Shown piece by piece: positions 16,544 through 25,975 of a stretch of DNA of 64,000 nt. The first letter of the stretch is position 1; each line of letters begins with the position of its first letter. This stretch comes from Alcaligenes parafaecalis (lineage in GTDB: Bacteria; Pseudomonadota; Gammaproteobacteria; Burkholderiales; Burkholderiaceae_B): positions 124,001 to 188,000 of the forward strand of contig NZ_JAPKNA010000001.1 of the NCBI RefSeq assembly GCF_026344135.1, given 5' to 3'. The notes below the pieces were generated by a model, which saw nothing but the letters and a program-made list of their open reading frames with translations, searched no databases and was not told the DNA's origin. The translations under genes and the position numbers were made by a program.

Positions 16544-17434
16544 ATGAAATCCTCTGCTGCCGGTGACGTGTTGCAGCCTGGTGATGTTGCTGGCTTATCG
16601 GGTGCTCCTTCGGTGCAGGTGGGGAGTACGTCCAAGTCTCAGCAGTCGGTGAGTCCCAAGCCCAGGCAAGTGTCTATTGCTGTGATTAGTTTGCTGACTT
16701 TGGGCGGGGTGCTGTTCTTGTGGTGGGCAGTCACCGAGTTGGCTTATATTGATCCGCTGTTTTTGCCTTCGCCGCAGGCTGTGTTGAGTCGTATTTTTCG
16801 TCTGTTCACGGTGGGTTATATGGATGCCACGGTGCAGCAGCATTTGGCGGCCAGTTTATGGCGGATCAGTTTGGCGCTGGTGGCAGCGGTACTGTTGGCG
16901 ATTCCTACGGGTATCGCGATTGGTCGTAATCGCATTGCCCAAGGAATATTGGATCCCTTGATTGAGTTCTATCGTCCGATCCCGCCGCTGGCGTATTTGC
17001 CGCTGATTGTGATCTGGTTTGGGATTGGCGAGCTGTCAAAAGTACTGCTGATTTATCTGGCGATCTTCGCGCCGATTACGATTGCGACTGCAGGCGGGGT
17101 GCGGAATGTGGACCCGGTGAAGTTGCGTGCGGCGCAGTCTTTAGGAGCGACGCGCGGCCAGTTGCTGCGTTACGTCATCATCCCCAGCGCCTTGCCTGAT
17201 ATTTTGACGGGCTTGCGTATAGGTCTGGGAGTAGGGTGGTCGACTCTTGTGGCTTCGGAACTGGTTGCTGCCACGCGTGGACTGGGATTCATGGTGCAGT
17301 CAGCGGGGCAGTTTCTGGCAACTGATGTGGTGATGGCGGGGATTCTGCTTATTGCCTTGGTGGCGTTTGTGCTTGAAATCGGTTTGCGTAGATTGCAGGC
17401 CAAACTTGTTCCGTGGCACGGGCAAGCGCGTTAA
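16544..17434 (+). CDS. tauC: taurine ABC transporter permease
   Basis: A 296-residue inner-membrane permease with about six hydrophobic helices. The EAA-like coupling loop is GATRGQLLRYVIIPSALPDI. FLPSPQAVLSR and GRNRIAQGILDPLIEFYRPIPPLAYLPL are typical of TauC/SsuC. The first 40 residues are an unusual polar extension (Ser/Gly/Gln-rich) before the first helix. ATG 16544 is chosen because TAGGAGA lies just upstream; the frame is open further upstream but would overlap tauB. Confidence 0.9.
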   Translation: MKSSAAGDVLQPGDVAGLSGAPSVQVGSTSKSQQSVSPKPRQVSIAVISLLTLGGVLFLWWAVTELAYIDPLFLPSPQAVLSRIFRLFTVGYMDATVQQHLAASLWRISLALVAAVLLAIPTGIAIGRNRIAQGILDPLIEFYRPIPPLAYLPLIVIWFGIGELSKVLLIYLAIFAPITIATAGGVRNVDPVKLRAAQSLGATRGQLLRYVIIPSALPDILTGLRIGLGVGWSTLVASELVAATRGLGFMVQSAGQFLATDVVMAGILLIALVAFVLEIGLRRLQAKLVPWHGQAR

Positions 17435-17481
17435 CCCCCTTACTGAGTGTGAACATCGCAGCCCAAGCAGATTTAGCCAGT

Positions 17482-18186
17482 TCACACCGACCGAGTCAGC
17501 CCGCCATCCACCTTGATGTTCTGGCCGGTAATATACCCAGCGCCATCCGACAGCAAAAACGCAATCGTCGCGGCAATTTCCTCGGCTTTACCATAGCGGC
17601 CCATGGGCACGCTTCCTCGCCGTTCTTCCGTCGCAGGCAAGCTATCAATCCAGCCGGGCAGCACGTTGTTCATGCGTACATTTTTGGCCGCATAGCTGTC
17701 TGCAAAAATCTTGGTGAAACTGGCCAGCCCAGCGCGGAATACGGCGGAAGTAGGGAACATCTCCGCAGGCTCAAAAGCCCACGCTGTAGAAATATTCACA
17801 ATAGCTCCGCCACCTTGTGCAGCCATGATGGGGGCGACCAATCGTGCCGGACGCACGGCATTCAGAAAGTAGACGTCCATGCCTGTATGCCAGTCTTCGT
17901 CGCTGATCTCCAGAACCGGGCCGCGTGGACCGTGTCCGGCGGAGCTGACCAGGGCGTCGATACGTCCCCAGCGCTGCATGGCCAGGTCAACCAGGCCTTG
18001 TAGATCTTCGTTGGATTGATTCGAGCCAGTCAGGCCCACACCGCCAAGTTCTTTGGCCAGTGCCTCGCCTTTGCCCGACGAGGACAGGATGGCAATGTGG
18101 TAGCCATCCTGAGCCAGTTTGCGGGCAGCCGCAGCCCCCATGCCCGAGCCGCCTGCGCTAATAAGTGCTACTTTTTCTACAGCCAT
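17482..18186 (-). CDS. atypical short-chain dehydrogenase/reductase family protein
   Basis: A 234-residue SDR-fold protein. The nucleotide-binding loop is ALISAGGSGMG (residues about 7-17) and the C-terminal cap GYITGQNIKVDGG is canonical. Ser133 of NIS is present, but the active-site YxxxK is replaced by SAVFR (about 147-151), so both the catalytic Tyr and Lys are missing, and the NAG motif reads SAG. Classical oxidoreductase activity is therefore doubtful. ATG 18186 is chosen because GGAGG precedes it by five bases. It is divergent from a LysR-type gene that probably controls it. Convergent with tauC. Confidence 0.82.
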   Translation of the reverse strand: MAVEKVALISAGGSGMGAAAARKLAQDGYHIAILSSSGKGEALAKELGGVGLTGSNQSNEDLQGLVDLAMQRWGRIDALVSSAGHGPRGPVLEISDEDWHTGMDVYFLNAVRPARLVAPIMAAQGGGAIVNISTAWAFEPAEMFPTSAVFRAGLASFTKIFADSYAAKNVRMNNVLPGWIDSLPATEERRGSVPMGRYGKAEEIAATIAFLLSDGAGYITGQNIKVDGGLTRSV

Positions 18187-18290
18187 GAGAGCCTCCATAT
18201 ATTGAGATTGATATTATTATTTCAGCCTGAAGCAGAAAAATCATGTGATAAATAAACCTTCAAGGGTGTAGAAAAACTACTGACAGAAAT

Positions 18291-19187
18291 ATGAGCAAAT
18301 CCCGCCGCTCCTTGCCCCCGCTAAATGCCTTGCGTGCCTTTGAAGTGTCTGGCCGTCGCTTAAGTTTCCGTGCTGCCGCCGACGAGTTGGGTGTGACTCA
18401 AGGCGCTGTGGCCCAACAAGTCCGGGCCTTGGAAGAGCATTTGGGGTTGGTGCTGTTTCAGCGTCATCCTCGTGGGCTGCAACTGACTTTATCGGGGGCA
18501 GCGTACCTTGCCGACCTTACCCGTGCTTTTGACACCTTGGCAGAGGCGACAGGACGTTTGTTGGTGCGTCCCGATACGGTGACGATCAGTGTGACGCCTA
18601 CCGTGGCTGCCAACTTATTGATTCCTCGCCTGGGGGATTTGCAGGCGATGTTGCCTGATGTGGAGTTGCGCACGGTAGCAAGCGAAGCCTTGTCGGACTT
18701 CGAACGTGATCAAGTCGATATCGCTGTACGCCTTACTCGTCCACCGTTTGCGGCGGACCTGGAGGCACAGTTGCTGTTTCGTCAGGATTTAGTGGCGGTG
18801 GCCAGCCCCCAATTAGTGGGTAATGCCGCTCTTCCTTTGTCGTTGGAGCAGTTACGCTCTCTGCCCTTATTGCATGATGCGCAAGGTCATTGGGCTACGT
18901 TTCTGAAAACCAGTGGCAAGTTACCGGGCGCGGTATTTAATCAGACAACATTGGCTTTGGATGCGGCGGTAGCGGGTCAAGGTGTGGCCTTGGCGTGCAA
19001 GGCTTTTGTGGCGACAGATCTGGCAACAGGCCGCTTGGTGCAGGTGGCGGAGGCCGGGACTTTAGGGGCCGATTTCTACCTGGTGCGCAAGCGCTCGGTA
19101 TCGGCCCGAGCGTCTGTCGAGGCTGTTTGGAATTGGTGTCTGCATAGACTGTTGTTGCCTCAAGATCTGGCTACTCGGGCGAATTGA
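18291..19187 (+). CDS. LysR-type transcriptional regulator (GcvA-like)
   Basis: A 298-residue regulator. The N-terminal winged helix (LPPLNALRAFEVSGRRLSF, AADELGVTQGAVAQQVRALE) is followed by a periplasmic-binding-like effector domain (about 95-290). The start LPPLNALRAFE is typical of the GcvA-like branch. It is transcribed divergently from the atypical SDR with about 100 bases between starts, the usual arrangement for LysR control of a neighbour. The effector is not predictable. Confidence 0.9.
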   Translation: MSKSRRSLPPLNALRAFEVSGRRLSFRAAADELGVTQGAVAQQVRALEEHLGLVLFQRHPRGLQLTLSGAAYLADLTRAFDTLAEATGRLLVRPDTVTISVTPTVAANLLIPRLGDLQAMLPDVELRTVASEALSDFERDQVDIAVRLTRPPFAADLEAQLLFRQDLVAVASPQLVGNAALPLSLEQLRSLPLLHDAQGHWATFLKTSGKLPGAVFNQTTLALDAAVAGQGVALACKAFVATDLATGRLVQVAEAGTLGADFYLVRKRSVSARASVEAVWNWCLHRLLLPQDLATRAN

Positions 19188-19292
19188 AGTCGGAGGCTCT
19201 TGAGACTGCCGGTTTACCGCTGATCGTAGTAGTGAACCTAGGCACATAAAGAAGGCGTTCAGTAAAAAACACTTACAATCGTTCTTCCCCTG

Positions 19293-20570
19293 TTGATGCT
19301 TCACTGGCTTGATGACGGTGGCCAGGCGCAGGATTTCCGTTTTCTTTTTCTACGTCTTTCTATGGTCGCTTCCGTTCTTGTTGGCATGCTGTGCGCACAT
19401 CTTTTGTGCTTCTCAGTCATGTTCTTGTTGATCAGCCGACGCTTGCCTGGCAACCGGATGGGGATGGATTTCTTTGCGGCAGGTAATCTTTTGCTGGCCT
19501 TGGCCTACATCCTGCAACTTCTGGAGGGAGGCCCGGCCTGGAGCCTGCTGAGTGTCATCAATCACAACCTGACGCTGGCCTCACCCATTGCCTATTGGCT
19601 GGGTGCCATGCGGTTTTTTGGGCGGCCGGTTCCGTTGTGGCGCCCCTTGATTCTGTTTTTTGTGGCCTATGGTTTGCTGCAATGGCTAGTGCAGTGGGGC
19701 CCGGGGCCGACAGCCCGTTATGCCATGTTGGCGGCAATGGCGTCTTTGCTTTTCCTGGTGATGACGATCACGGTTGTTTATGGGGTACGCACGTTTGCCA
19801 AGGACCTGCACGGGGAGATGATTTTCTTCGCCTTGCTGATTGGTGGGATCTGCATTCTTAACGCGCTCAAGTTTCTGAAAATCCTGGACGGCGGTTTGGA
19901 TGCGCTGCAAATGGATAGCCGTTTCCAACTGGTTTTCTATATCTATATGTCTACGCTGGCGACGATTGTGCCGCCTTCGATTGTCTGGTTGGTGCTGCGA
20001 CGGCTGACGGATGATCTGCGTAATCGGGCTGCGCGCGATCCTATGACGAATCTGTTCAATCGCCGGGGTTTGATGGAGGCGCTGCATCTGTACTTCAATA
20101 CGCGCAACGCGGTCCCTGCTTATCTTCTGCTGATCGATATCGACCATTTCAAGAAAATTAACGACAGTTATGGGCATCAGGCAGGGGATGGGGTGATTTG
20201 CCATGTTGCAGACCTCTTGTCTTCCACAGTGCGTCGCGGGGATTTGACCGGGCGTATCGGGGGCGAGGAGTTCGTGGCTATTTGCCTGGAGACCGATGAA
20301 GTCGGTGTCTGGCGTTTGGCCGAGCGTTTGCGCACCAGGCTGAAAAATGAAGTGATCAGGCTGCCAGGTCTGGAGCAGCCGCTGCATTGCACTATTACGA
20401 TTGGGATTTCACCGGCGTTGCATGGTGCGCAAGGCTTGGAGGACGCATTGCGGCAAGCGGATGTGGCGCTATACAAGGGTAAGGCGGCGGGGCGGGATCG
20501 AGTCGAAGGGGCCCCCAGCGTGGGTAGTAGGGATTTGGCGCCTATACCTCAATCTGCCCTGGTGAAATAA
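19293..20570 (+). CDS. membrane-bound diguanylate cyclase (GGDEF)
   Basis: A 425-residue protein: seven or so hydrophobic segments in residues 20-235, then a GGDEF domain. DPMTNLFNRRGL opens the catalytic domain, LLIDIDHFKKINDSYGH holds the metal-binding Asp, and the active site is GGEEF at about 323. An intact inhibitory site RRGD (RxxD) lies five residues before it. It should make cyclic di-GMP with product inhibition. The membrane part probably senses a signal, but no named sensor domain is recognised. ATG 19296 is an equally good start to TTG 19293. Single gene. Confidence 0.9.
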   Translation: MMLHWLDDGGQAQDFRFLFLRLSMVASVLVGMLCAHLLCFSVMFLLISRRLPGNRMGMDFFAAGNLLLALAYILQLLEGGPAWSLLSVINHNLTLASPIAYWLGAMRFFGRPVPLWRPLILFFVAYGLLQWLVQWGPGPTARYAMLAAMASLLFLVMTITVVYGVRTFAKDLHGEMIFFALLIGGICILNALKFLKILDGGLDALQMDSRFQLVFYIYMSTLATIVPPSIVWLVLRRLTDDLRNRAARDPMTNLFNRRGLMEALHLYFNTRNAVPAYLLLIDIDHFKKINDSYGHQAGDGVICHVADLLSSTVRRGDLTGRIGGEEFVAICLETDEVGVWRLAERLRTRLKNEVIRLPGLEQPLHCTITIGISPALHGAQGLEDALRQADVALYKGKAAGRDRVEGAPSVGSRDLAPIPQSALVK

Positions 20571-20642
20571 CAGCCGGACGAGGGGGCGTAACACTCTGGC
20601 AAGAGAGCAGGCCGCATCCCCCGGATGTGGCCTGCATGGAAT

Positions 20643-21350
20643 TCAAGGCACGGCGCTGTGTATGCGTTTCAAGGAAGCGCCCAAGTGCGCACAGAGCTCC
20701 TGCCTGTAATCATCTTCTTGAAACCTTGTCCGTGTCCCCGACAGCCCCAACGCCCCCAACAGCTTCCCGTCCCCACTGAACACCGGCACAGCCAAGGCAG
20801 CCAGTTCTGCCACTCGTTCTCCTAATGACTGCAAGACCTTGAATTCATAATCTTTGGGGCGGCCATCACTAAACTCCGTCAGCACATGCCCGCTGGCGCC
20901 TGTCATTGGCAAGGTGTCTCCTGTACACAAACGGTGGCCCACGTCCCGCCAACCCATGGCGACCGCCACGCATAAGCGCTGTTCGCCACTGCAATTGAAA
21001 AACGACGCTGTCTCGCCTGTTTGCTTGGCCAGCAAATCCAGCTCCGGCTGCATGCTGCTGGCCAGCCAGTTGTCCATGCTCAGATTACGGGTGATCACGG
21101 CCAGCGCGTAGCCAAAGTAGTAAAGCTGCCGACCATCTCGCCACACAAAGCCTTGTTGCTCCAGGGTTCGCAGCAATCGCAGGGCGGTGGCCTTGTTCAA
21201 ATCACTGCGCTGGGCGATTTCCGTCAGGCTCAATCCTTCTTGCTGCCCCAGGGTGCGCAAGATTGATAGACCTCGTTCCAACGCCGCGACACCAGCCGGT
21301 GCAGACTGTTTTTGTACGGCTTGTTCAGGACTGTCCTTTCTTGACATCAC
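20643..21350 (-). CDS. IclR family transcriptional regulator
   Basis: A 235-residue regulator with the IclR winged helix (ALERGLSILRTLGQQEGLSLTEI, QRSDLNKATALRLLRTLEQQGFV) and a GAF-like ligand domain (about 90-230). It is divergent from the amidase-TRAP operon with 86 bases between starts. This arrangement implies control of uptake and hydrolysis of one substrate, with the substrate or product as likely effector. The spacer contains an A/T-rich stretch with TTTCATCTGATGAAA-type symmetry (21390-21404), a possible operator. Confidence 0.9.
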   Translation of the reverse strand: MMSRKDSPEQAVQKQSAPAGVAALERGLSILRTLGQQEGLSLTEIAQRSDLNKATALRLLRTLEQQGFVWRDGRQLYYFGYALAVITRNLSMDNWLASSMQPELDLLAKQTGETASFFNCSGEQRLCVAVAMGWRDVGHRLCTGDTLPMTGASGHVLTEFSDGRPKDYEFKVLQSLGERVAELAALAVPVFSGDGKLLGALGLSGTRTRFQEDDYRQELCAHLGASLKRIHSAVP

Positions 21351-21389
21351 CCAACTCCTCTGATAGATTTTTATGAAAATAATACACGA

Positions 21390-21404
21390 GTTTCATCTGA
21401 TGAA
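21390..21404. promoter_or_regulatory. palindrome between IclR gene and amidase gene
   Basis: GTTTCATCTGATGAAAC is a near-perfect palindrome (TTTCATC-T-GATGAAA) in the 86-base divergent spacer, placed about 30 bases before the amidase start. It is the best candidate binding site for the IclR regulator; this is inference from symmetry and position. Confidence 0.5.
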
Positions 21405-21436
21405 ACTACGGCAAAATATGCCCAGGGGACAAAATA

Positions 21437-22939
21437 ATGGCCAGCACTACGCAGGCGGACCTACGCTATACATTTGAGCAGTACGCAGGCTGGATTCAAC
21501 AGCCTTTAAGCAAGCCTTCCACCGCCGAGCAATGGGTACAGCGTTTAGTCATTAACGAAGCGGAAATCCAACATTTTCTAAGCTTGCCTGTCGCGACGGC
21601 ACAGCCTTTTCAGGCTCGTTCTGTGCAGATCAAAGCGGCACAAGGAACGGTGCCGCGAACACAGTTTACGTTGCCTGCTATTCCTGCTGTACCGGATCAG
21701 GCTTTGCAGCGTGCCAAAGCACTGAATCCCGACCTGCATTTGTTTACAGCTTTGGCTGACACAACGCCCAGCGGGCAGGCGGGCTATTTGCAGAACCTTC
21801 CGATTGCTATCAAAGACATGACGGCCGTTGCCGGTTTCCCGCTGACGGCTGGCAGTGCGTCTGGCAATTCTGAGCCTGTCAGTCAGGACGCCTTGAGCGT
21901 GGCTCGCCTGCTTTCCAAGGGCGCGGTGGTGATTGGCATGGCCAATCAGCATGAGATGGCTTTTGGGGCTAGCAGCAATAATCCTCGTTATGGTCGGGTG
22001 ATCAATCCCGCTTCGCCCGAGCACATTCCCGGCGGTTCCAGTGGTGGTTCTGCCGCGATTGTGGCGGCGGATGTCTGCCGCGTTACATTGGGTACTGATA
22101 CGGGTGGGTCTATCCGTTTACCCGCTGCCTGCTGTGGTGTGGTGGGTTTCAAGCCCACTTACGATAGCGTGCCGCGTGATGGGTCGATTGATGTCGCTCC
22201 CAGCCTGGATCATCTGGGTCCAATAGCCAAGTATGTGCAAGACTGCGCCTTGGTGTACGCCGGGCTGCTGGACTTGCCGCAAGAGCCGGATTGGGCCATG
22301 AAGGATCTGGACGGTATTCGCATTGGCCGCCTGGGCGGTTATTTTGCAGACCCGCTGGAATCTCAAGTGCAGCAAGCCTTGGAACAGGCTTGTCATGCTC
22401 TGGAGCAGGACAAGGCCGCGTTGCAACCCATGCATTTACCCGAAGCTCATATGGCGGCGGCTTTGCAGTTCATGATCATCACGTCTGAGGCGACCGCGTC
22501 CTACACCGACCGCCTGCAGGAAAAAGCAGACCTGATCAGCGAAGAAATCCGTATCCGGTTGGAAATCGGGCACTTTTTGCCTGCGCCCTGGTACATACGG
22601 GCGCAAAAGCTGCGTACGGAATTCAATGCCCGCATTGATGCCTTGTTTGAGCAAGTCGACATTCTGATTTGCCCCACCATGCGTTGTCCGGCCCCCAAAG
22701 TCGGGGCGACAGAGGTTCAGATCGCTCAGAAAACCTACCCTCTGCATACCGCCGTTACGCAACTGACCATGCCCTTTAGCCTGTCCGGTTCGCCCGCTAT
22801 CTCCATCCCGTGGGGCAAGGCGAAAGACGGTGCACCTATTGGCTTGCAATTGATTGCCAAGCATGGCGACGACTGGCGTTTGCTGGCTGTCGCCCAACGC
22901 CTGGAAGCCGCAGGGCATGCCTTGTTCGGCAAAAACTAA
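21437..22939 (+). CDS. amidase signature family hydrolase
   Basis: A 500-residue amidase with the Ser-cisSer-Lys triad: Lys126 in PIAIKDM, the GGSSGGS loop at 199-205, and nucleophile Ser225 in TDTGGSIRLPAACCG. GFKPTYDSVPRDG and the C-terminal SLSGSPAISIPWG are also typical. It hydrolyses an amide or similar bond in the cytosol; substrate unknown (GatA/AtzE-like enzymes range widely, and no gatB/gatC is present). It heads an operon with a TRAP transporter, so the TRAP ligand is likely an amide-containing acid or its product. Confidence 0.9.
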   Translation: MASTTQADLRYTFEQYAGWIQQPLSKPSTAEQWVQRLVINEAEIQHFLSLPVATAQPFQARSVQIKAAQGTVPRTQFTLPAIPAVPDQALQRAKALNPDLHLFTALADTTPSGQAGYLQNLPIAIKDMTAVAGFPLTAGSASGNSEPVSQDALSVARLLSKGAVVIGMANQHEMAFGASSNNPRYGRVINPASPEHIPGGSSGGSAAIVAADVCRVTLGTDTGGSIRLPAACCGVVGFKPTYDSVPRDGSIDVAPSLDHLGPIAKYVQDCALVYAGLLDLPQEPDWAMKDLDGIRIGRLGGYFADPLESQVQQALEQACHALEQDKAALQPMHLPEAHMAAALQFMIITSEATASYTDRLQEKADLISEEIRIRLEIGHFLPAPWYIRAQKLRTEFNARIDALFEQVDILICPTMRCPAPKVGATEVQIAQKTYPLHTAVTQLTMPFSLSGSPAISIPWGKAKDGAPIGLQLIAKHGDDWRLLAVAQRLEAAGHALFGKN

Positions 22940-22983
22940 AACTATTCGCTGCAGAAACCACCTCTACCACCAGGAAAAAAACC

Positions 22984-24015
22984 ATGTCGCTACATCGCAT
23001 ATCTCCACTGCGTTGCGCGGGGCTATTCGCCCTTGCCCTAACACTGGCTCCTGCTGCCCATGCAGCGGATAAATTCCGGATCTCACTGGATACCAACCCC
23101 AACCACGTACGCAATAAGGGCGTGGAAGTTTTTGTGGCCGAGCTGCAAAAAAGAGTAGGGGACCAATTGGCTATCGAGGTCTACCCTAGCGCCCAATTGT
23201 TCCGTGACCGTGATGTTCCCAAAGCCTTGCGTCAGGGCGCCATTGAAATGGGCTTGCCCGGAACCTGGCAACTGGAAGGCAGCGAGCCTAGTGCTGCCGT
23301 TACCGCTTTGCCCATGTTTTACGGTGTCGACCCCGAGATTACGCACCGCCTGATGGATGGCAAGCTGGGTGCCTTGGTCAACCAGAAAATTGAAGACCGT
23401 TTGAAGGTGAAAGTCTTGGGTAACTGGGCGGATGCCGGTTCCATTCACTTTTACAGCACGGGTAAAGACGTACGTTCTTATGACCAGCTTCAGGGCATGA
23501 AGATTCAGTACTCGGGCGGCACGACTTTCTCGGCCCGTATTGAAGCTCTGGGTGGTGTGCCGGTGATGATTCCTTTCTCCGACTTGCCTATGGCCATGAG
23601 CCAAGGCGCTATTGATGCCATTGCCAGCAGTCGCGAGGGTGTGCGCACCGCCAAGCTCTGGGATTCAGGCTTGAAATACAGCTTTGACGACTATCAGATG
23701 ATGGCGCAGTACGTGCCCCTGGTCAGCGAGCGCTTCTGGAAAAAGCAAAGCCCTGAGGTTCAGGCAGCTATTATCGAAGCCTGGCAGGTCGCGGTGAAAG
23801 AGCAGCGCGATATGGTCAAGCAGGTAGAGCTGGACGCGGCCAAGACCTTGCAAGAAAACGGTATTCAGGCCTTCAGCCCCGATGATGCTGCCCGTACTGA
23901 AGCCCGCAAGAAATTGAGCCAGTCCCAGGATGCCTTGGTCAAAGCCATGAAGATTGACGCCGAGGCCGAGCAACTGGCCAAGCAAGAACTCCAAGCGGCC
24001 AACGTGGATTTCTAA
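22984..24015 (+). CDS. TRAP transporter solute-binding protein (DctP type)
   Basis: A 343-residue periplasmic protein with a signal peptide (cleavage near AHAAD). DctP landmarks: NKGVEVFVAELQKRVGDQLAIEVYPSAQLFRD, ALRQGAIEMGLPG, GMKIQYSGGTTFSARIEALGGVPVMIPFSDLPMAMSQGAIDAI. ATG 22984 starts the signal peptide; the frame is open further upstream inside the amidase but that part is not real. It supplies substrate to the DctQM pair that follows. Confidence 0.9.
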   Translation: MSLHRISPLRCAGLFALALTLAPAAHAADKFRISLDTNPNHVRNKGVEVFVAELQKRVGDQLAIEVYPSAQLFRDRDVPKALRQGAIEMGLPGTWQLEGSEPSAAVTALPMFYGVDPEITHRLMDGKLGALVNQKIEDRLKVKVLGNWADAGSIHFYSTGKDVRSYDQLQGMKIQYSGGTTFSARIEALGGVPVMIPFSDLPMAMSQGAIDAIASSREGVRTAKLWDSGLKYSFDDYQMMAQYVPLVSERFWKKQSPEVQAAIIEAWQVAVKEQRDMVKQVELDAAKTLQENGIQAFSPDDAARTEARKKLSQSQDALVKAMKIDAEAEQLAKQELQAANVDF

Positions 24016-24033
24016 ATAATAAAAGGCGTGAGC

Positions 24034-24573
24034 ATGTCCAATACCTGTACCAATAAGGACACGCCAGCCTTGGGGGAGGCCACGCCTCCCTCCGCGCTGC
24101 AGCGAGTCGAAGATGTGATCGTGGGTTTACTGGGACTACTGGCTGTACTGGTCTGTTTGTATAACGTCATCCTGCGCAACACCAGCAGCAGTCACGCCAT
24201 TACGGCCAGTGATGAAATCCAGGTTTACCTGATTGTCTGGGCCGTCTTTTTGTCCTTGGGCGTCATTACCGCGCAAGGGCGGCACATCAAGGCCGATATT
24301 GTTCTGAACTACTTGTCGCCCGGCCTCAAGCACAAGGCGTTCTTGTTTAGCTACTTGCTGGGCCTGCTGTTCTCCATGCTGATGAGTTATCTGGGCGTGC
24401 AGATCACCATGGAAGCCTACGAGTTTGGTGATGTGTCTTCGACCAGCCTGCGCTTTCCCTTGTGGATTTACACCGCTGCCTTGCCAGTCGGCATGAGCCT
24501 GATGAGCCTGCGCTACCTGCTCTTGCTGTTCCGCTGTTTGCGCAGTCCAGTTGGCCAGGAGCAGCAATCATGA
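24034..24573 (+). CDS. TRAP transporter small permease (DctQ type)
   Basis: A 179-residue protein with four transmembrane helices (GLLGLLAVLVCLYNVILRN, EIQVYLIVWAVFLSLGVITAQGRHIKADIV, FLFSYLLGLLFSMLMSY, LPVGMSLMSLRYLLLLF). The WAVFLSLG...GRHIKAD segment is the DctQ hallmark. ATG 24034 has AAAGGCG seven bases upstream. The stop overlaps the start of the large permease in ATGA. Confidence 0.9.
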   Translation: MSNTCTNKDTPALGEATPPSALQRVEDVIVGLLGLLAVLVCLYNVILRNTSSSHAITASDEIQVYLIVWAVFLSLGVITAQGRHIKADIVLNYLSPGLKHKAFLFSYLLGLLFSMLMSYLGVQITMEAYEFGDVSSTSLRFPLWIYTAALPVGMSLMSLRYLLLLFRCLRSPVGQEQQS

Positions 24574-25850
24574 TCGGGATTGTTTTTCTGGGTTTTCTGG
24601 CCCTGCTGGCCATAGGCGCGCCTATCTTTTTGGCACTGGGTACGACGGGTGTGGTGCTGTTCTATCAGGACGATGCCTTGCTGTCCTTGGCACAGCGTCT
24701 GATTGATGAACTGAACTCTGTCCCCTTGCTGGCGGTTCCGTACTTTGTGATTGCAGCCACCTTTATGGAGCGTGGCGGTATTGCACGAGCTCTGGTCGAT
24801 GCGGCTCAGGCCTGGGTAGGGCAGATTCGAGGGGGTGTGGGCCTGGTCGGGATTACCGCATGTGCCTTGTTTGCCACCATGTGCGGTTCATCTGTGGCGA
24901 CGGCCATTGCCATGGGCACCATCCTGATTCCCGCCATGCTGCGTAGCGGCTATTCTGGTGGTTTTGCTTCGGGTGTGGTGGCCTCGGCAGGGACATTGGG
25001 CATCCTGATTCCCCCATCTCTGGCCTTTGTGATTTACGGTGTTTTGGCCGATGTCTCCATTCCCCGGCTTTTCCTGGCAGGGGTCATCCCGGCCATTTTG
25101 CAGATTCTGATGATCTCGGGCTACATCATCTGGTTCAGCCGCAAAAACAATTACGCCATTGATAGCAACGCCATTCCACGAAGCGAAAAGCTGCATAAAA
25201 CCATGCTGGCCTTGCCGACCCTGTTAATCCCTTTGATTGTTCTGGGTGGTTTGTACGGCGGTTTCATGACCTTGTCCGAGTCCGCCGCAGTGTCAGCCGT
25301 GGTGGCCTATATCCTGGCGCTGTTTGTCTACAAAGGCATCACAGTGAAAGAGACCTTGTCGGTCCTGGCTGTGGGGGTGCGCAACGCGGCTGTCATCATG
25401 ATCATTGTGGCCGTGGCGCTGCCCTTTGGTCACTGGATTACGGAAAGTGGTTTGGGTGCCAAGCTGGTCAGCCAGTTGCAGGACTGGGATATCAAAGGTT
25501 GGCAGTTCCTGTTGTTCCTGAACCTGGTTCTGCTGTTCCTGGGCATGTTCCTGGAAGTGCTGTCGGTGCTGATGATCATGATGCCGCTGGTACTGCCTTT
25601 GCTGGAGCCTTTGAATATTGACCCCATCCATTTTGGTGTGCTGGTGGTGGTGAATATGGAAATTGCGCTCTTGAGTCCGCCATTGGGTTTGAACTTGTTT
25701 GTGGTGTCGGACATAGGCAAGGTGCCTCTGTCTCAGGTGATACGCGGCACCACACCGTTCTTTCTGATCCTGTTGGTACTGCTGGGCATGGTCACTTACA
25801 TCCCCATTCTGTCCACCTGGTTGCCTGAATTGCTCATGCCTACGATGTAA
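24570..25850 (+). CDS. TRAP transporter large permease (DctM type)
   Basis: A 426-residue membrane protein, the ion-coupled transport subunit. DctM features: PLLAVPYFVIAATFMERGGIA, ATMCGSSVATAIAMGTILIPAM, AGTLGILIPPSLAFVIYG, and a C-terminal NMEIALLSPPLGLNLFV. ATG 24570 overlaps the dctQ stop codon, so the two are translationally coupled. Last gene of the amidase operon; a hairpin follows. Confidence 0.92.
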   Translation: MIGIVFLGFLALLAIGAPIFLALGTTGVVLFYQDDALLSLAQRLIDELNSVPLLAVPYFVIAATFMERGGIARALVDAAQAWVGQIRGGVGLVGITACALFATMCGSSVATAIAMGTILIPAMLRSGYSGGFASGVVASAGTLGILIPPSLAFVIYGVLADVSIPRLFLAGVIPAILQILMISGYIIWFSRKNNYAIDSNAIPRSEKLHKTMLALPTLLIPLIVLGGLYGGFMTLSESAAVSAVVAYILALFVYKGITVKETLSVLAVGVRNAAVIMIIVAVALPFGHWITESGLGAKLVSQLQDWDIKGWQFLLFLNLVLLFLGMFLEVLSVLMIMMPLVLPLLEPLNIDPIHFGVLVVVNMEIALLSPPLGLNLFVVSDIGKVPLSQVIRGTTPFFLILLVLLGMVTYIPILSTWLPELLMPTM

Positions 25851-25864
25851 TTCAACCCACCTTG

Positions 25865-25900
25865 CAGGCCCTGCCTAATCAGCAGGGCCTGTGTGCTTTT
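25865..25900 (+). terminator. terminator after the amidase-TRAP operon
   Basis: CAGGCCCTGC (25865-25874) pairs perfectly with GCAGGGCCTG (25882-25891) around a seven-base loop; the following TGTGCTTTT is a weak U-tract. Confidence 0.7.
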
Positions 25901-25975
25901 GGTCTTCCTGAAGCAAAGGGCTAAACTGGCCGCACTTCTGGTGCAGCAGCACCCAGCTTTTTTCAGGAAAAAAAT

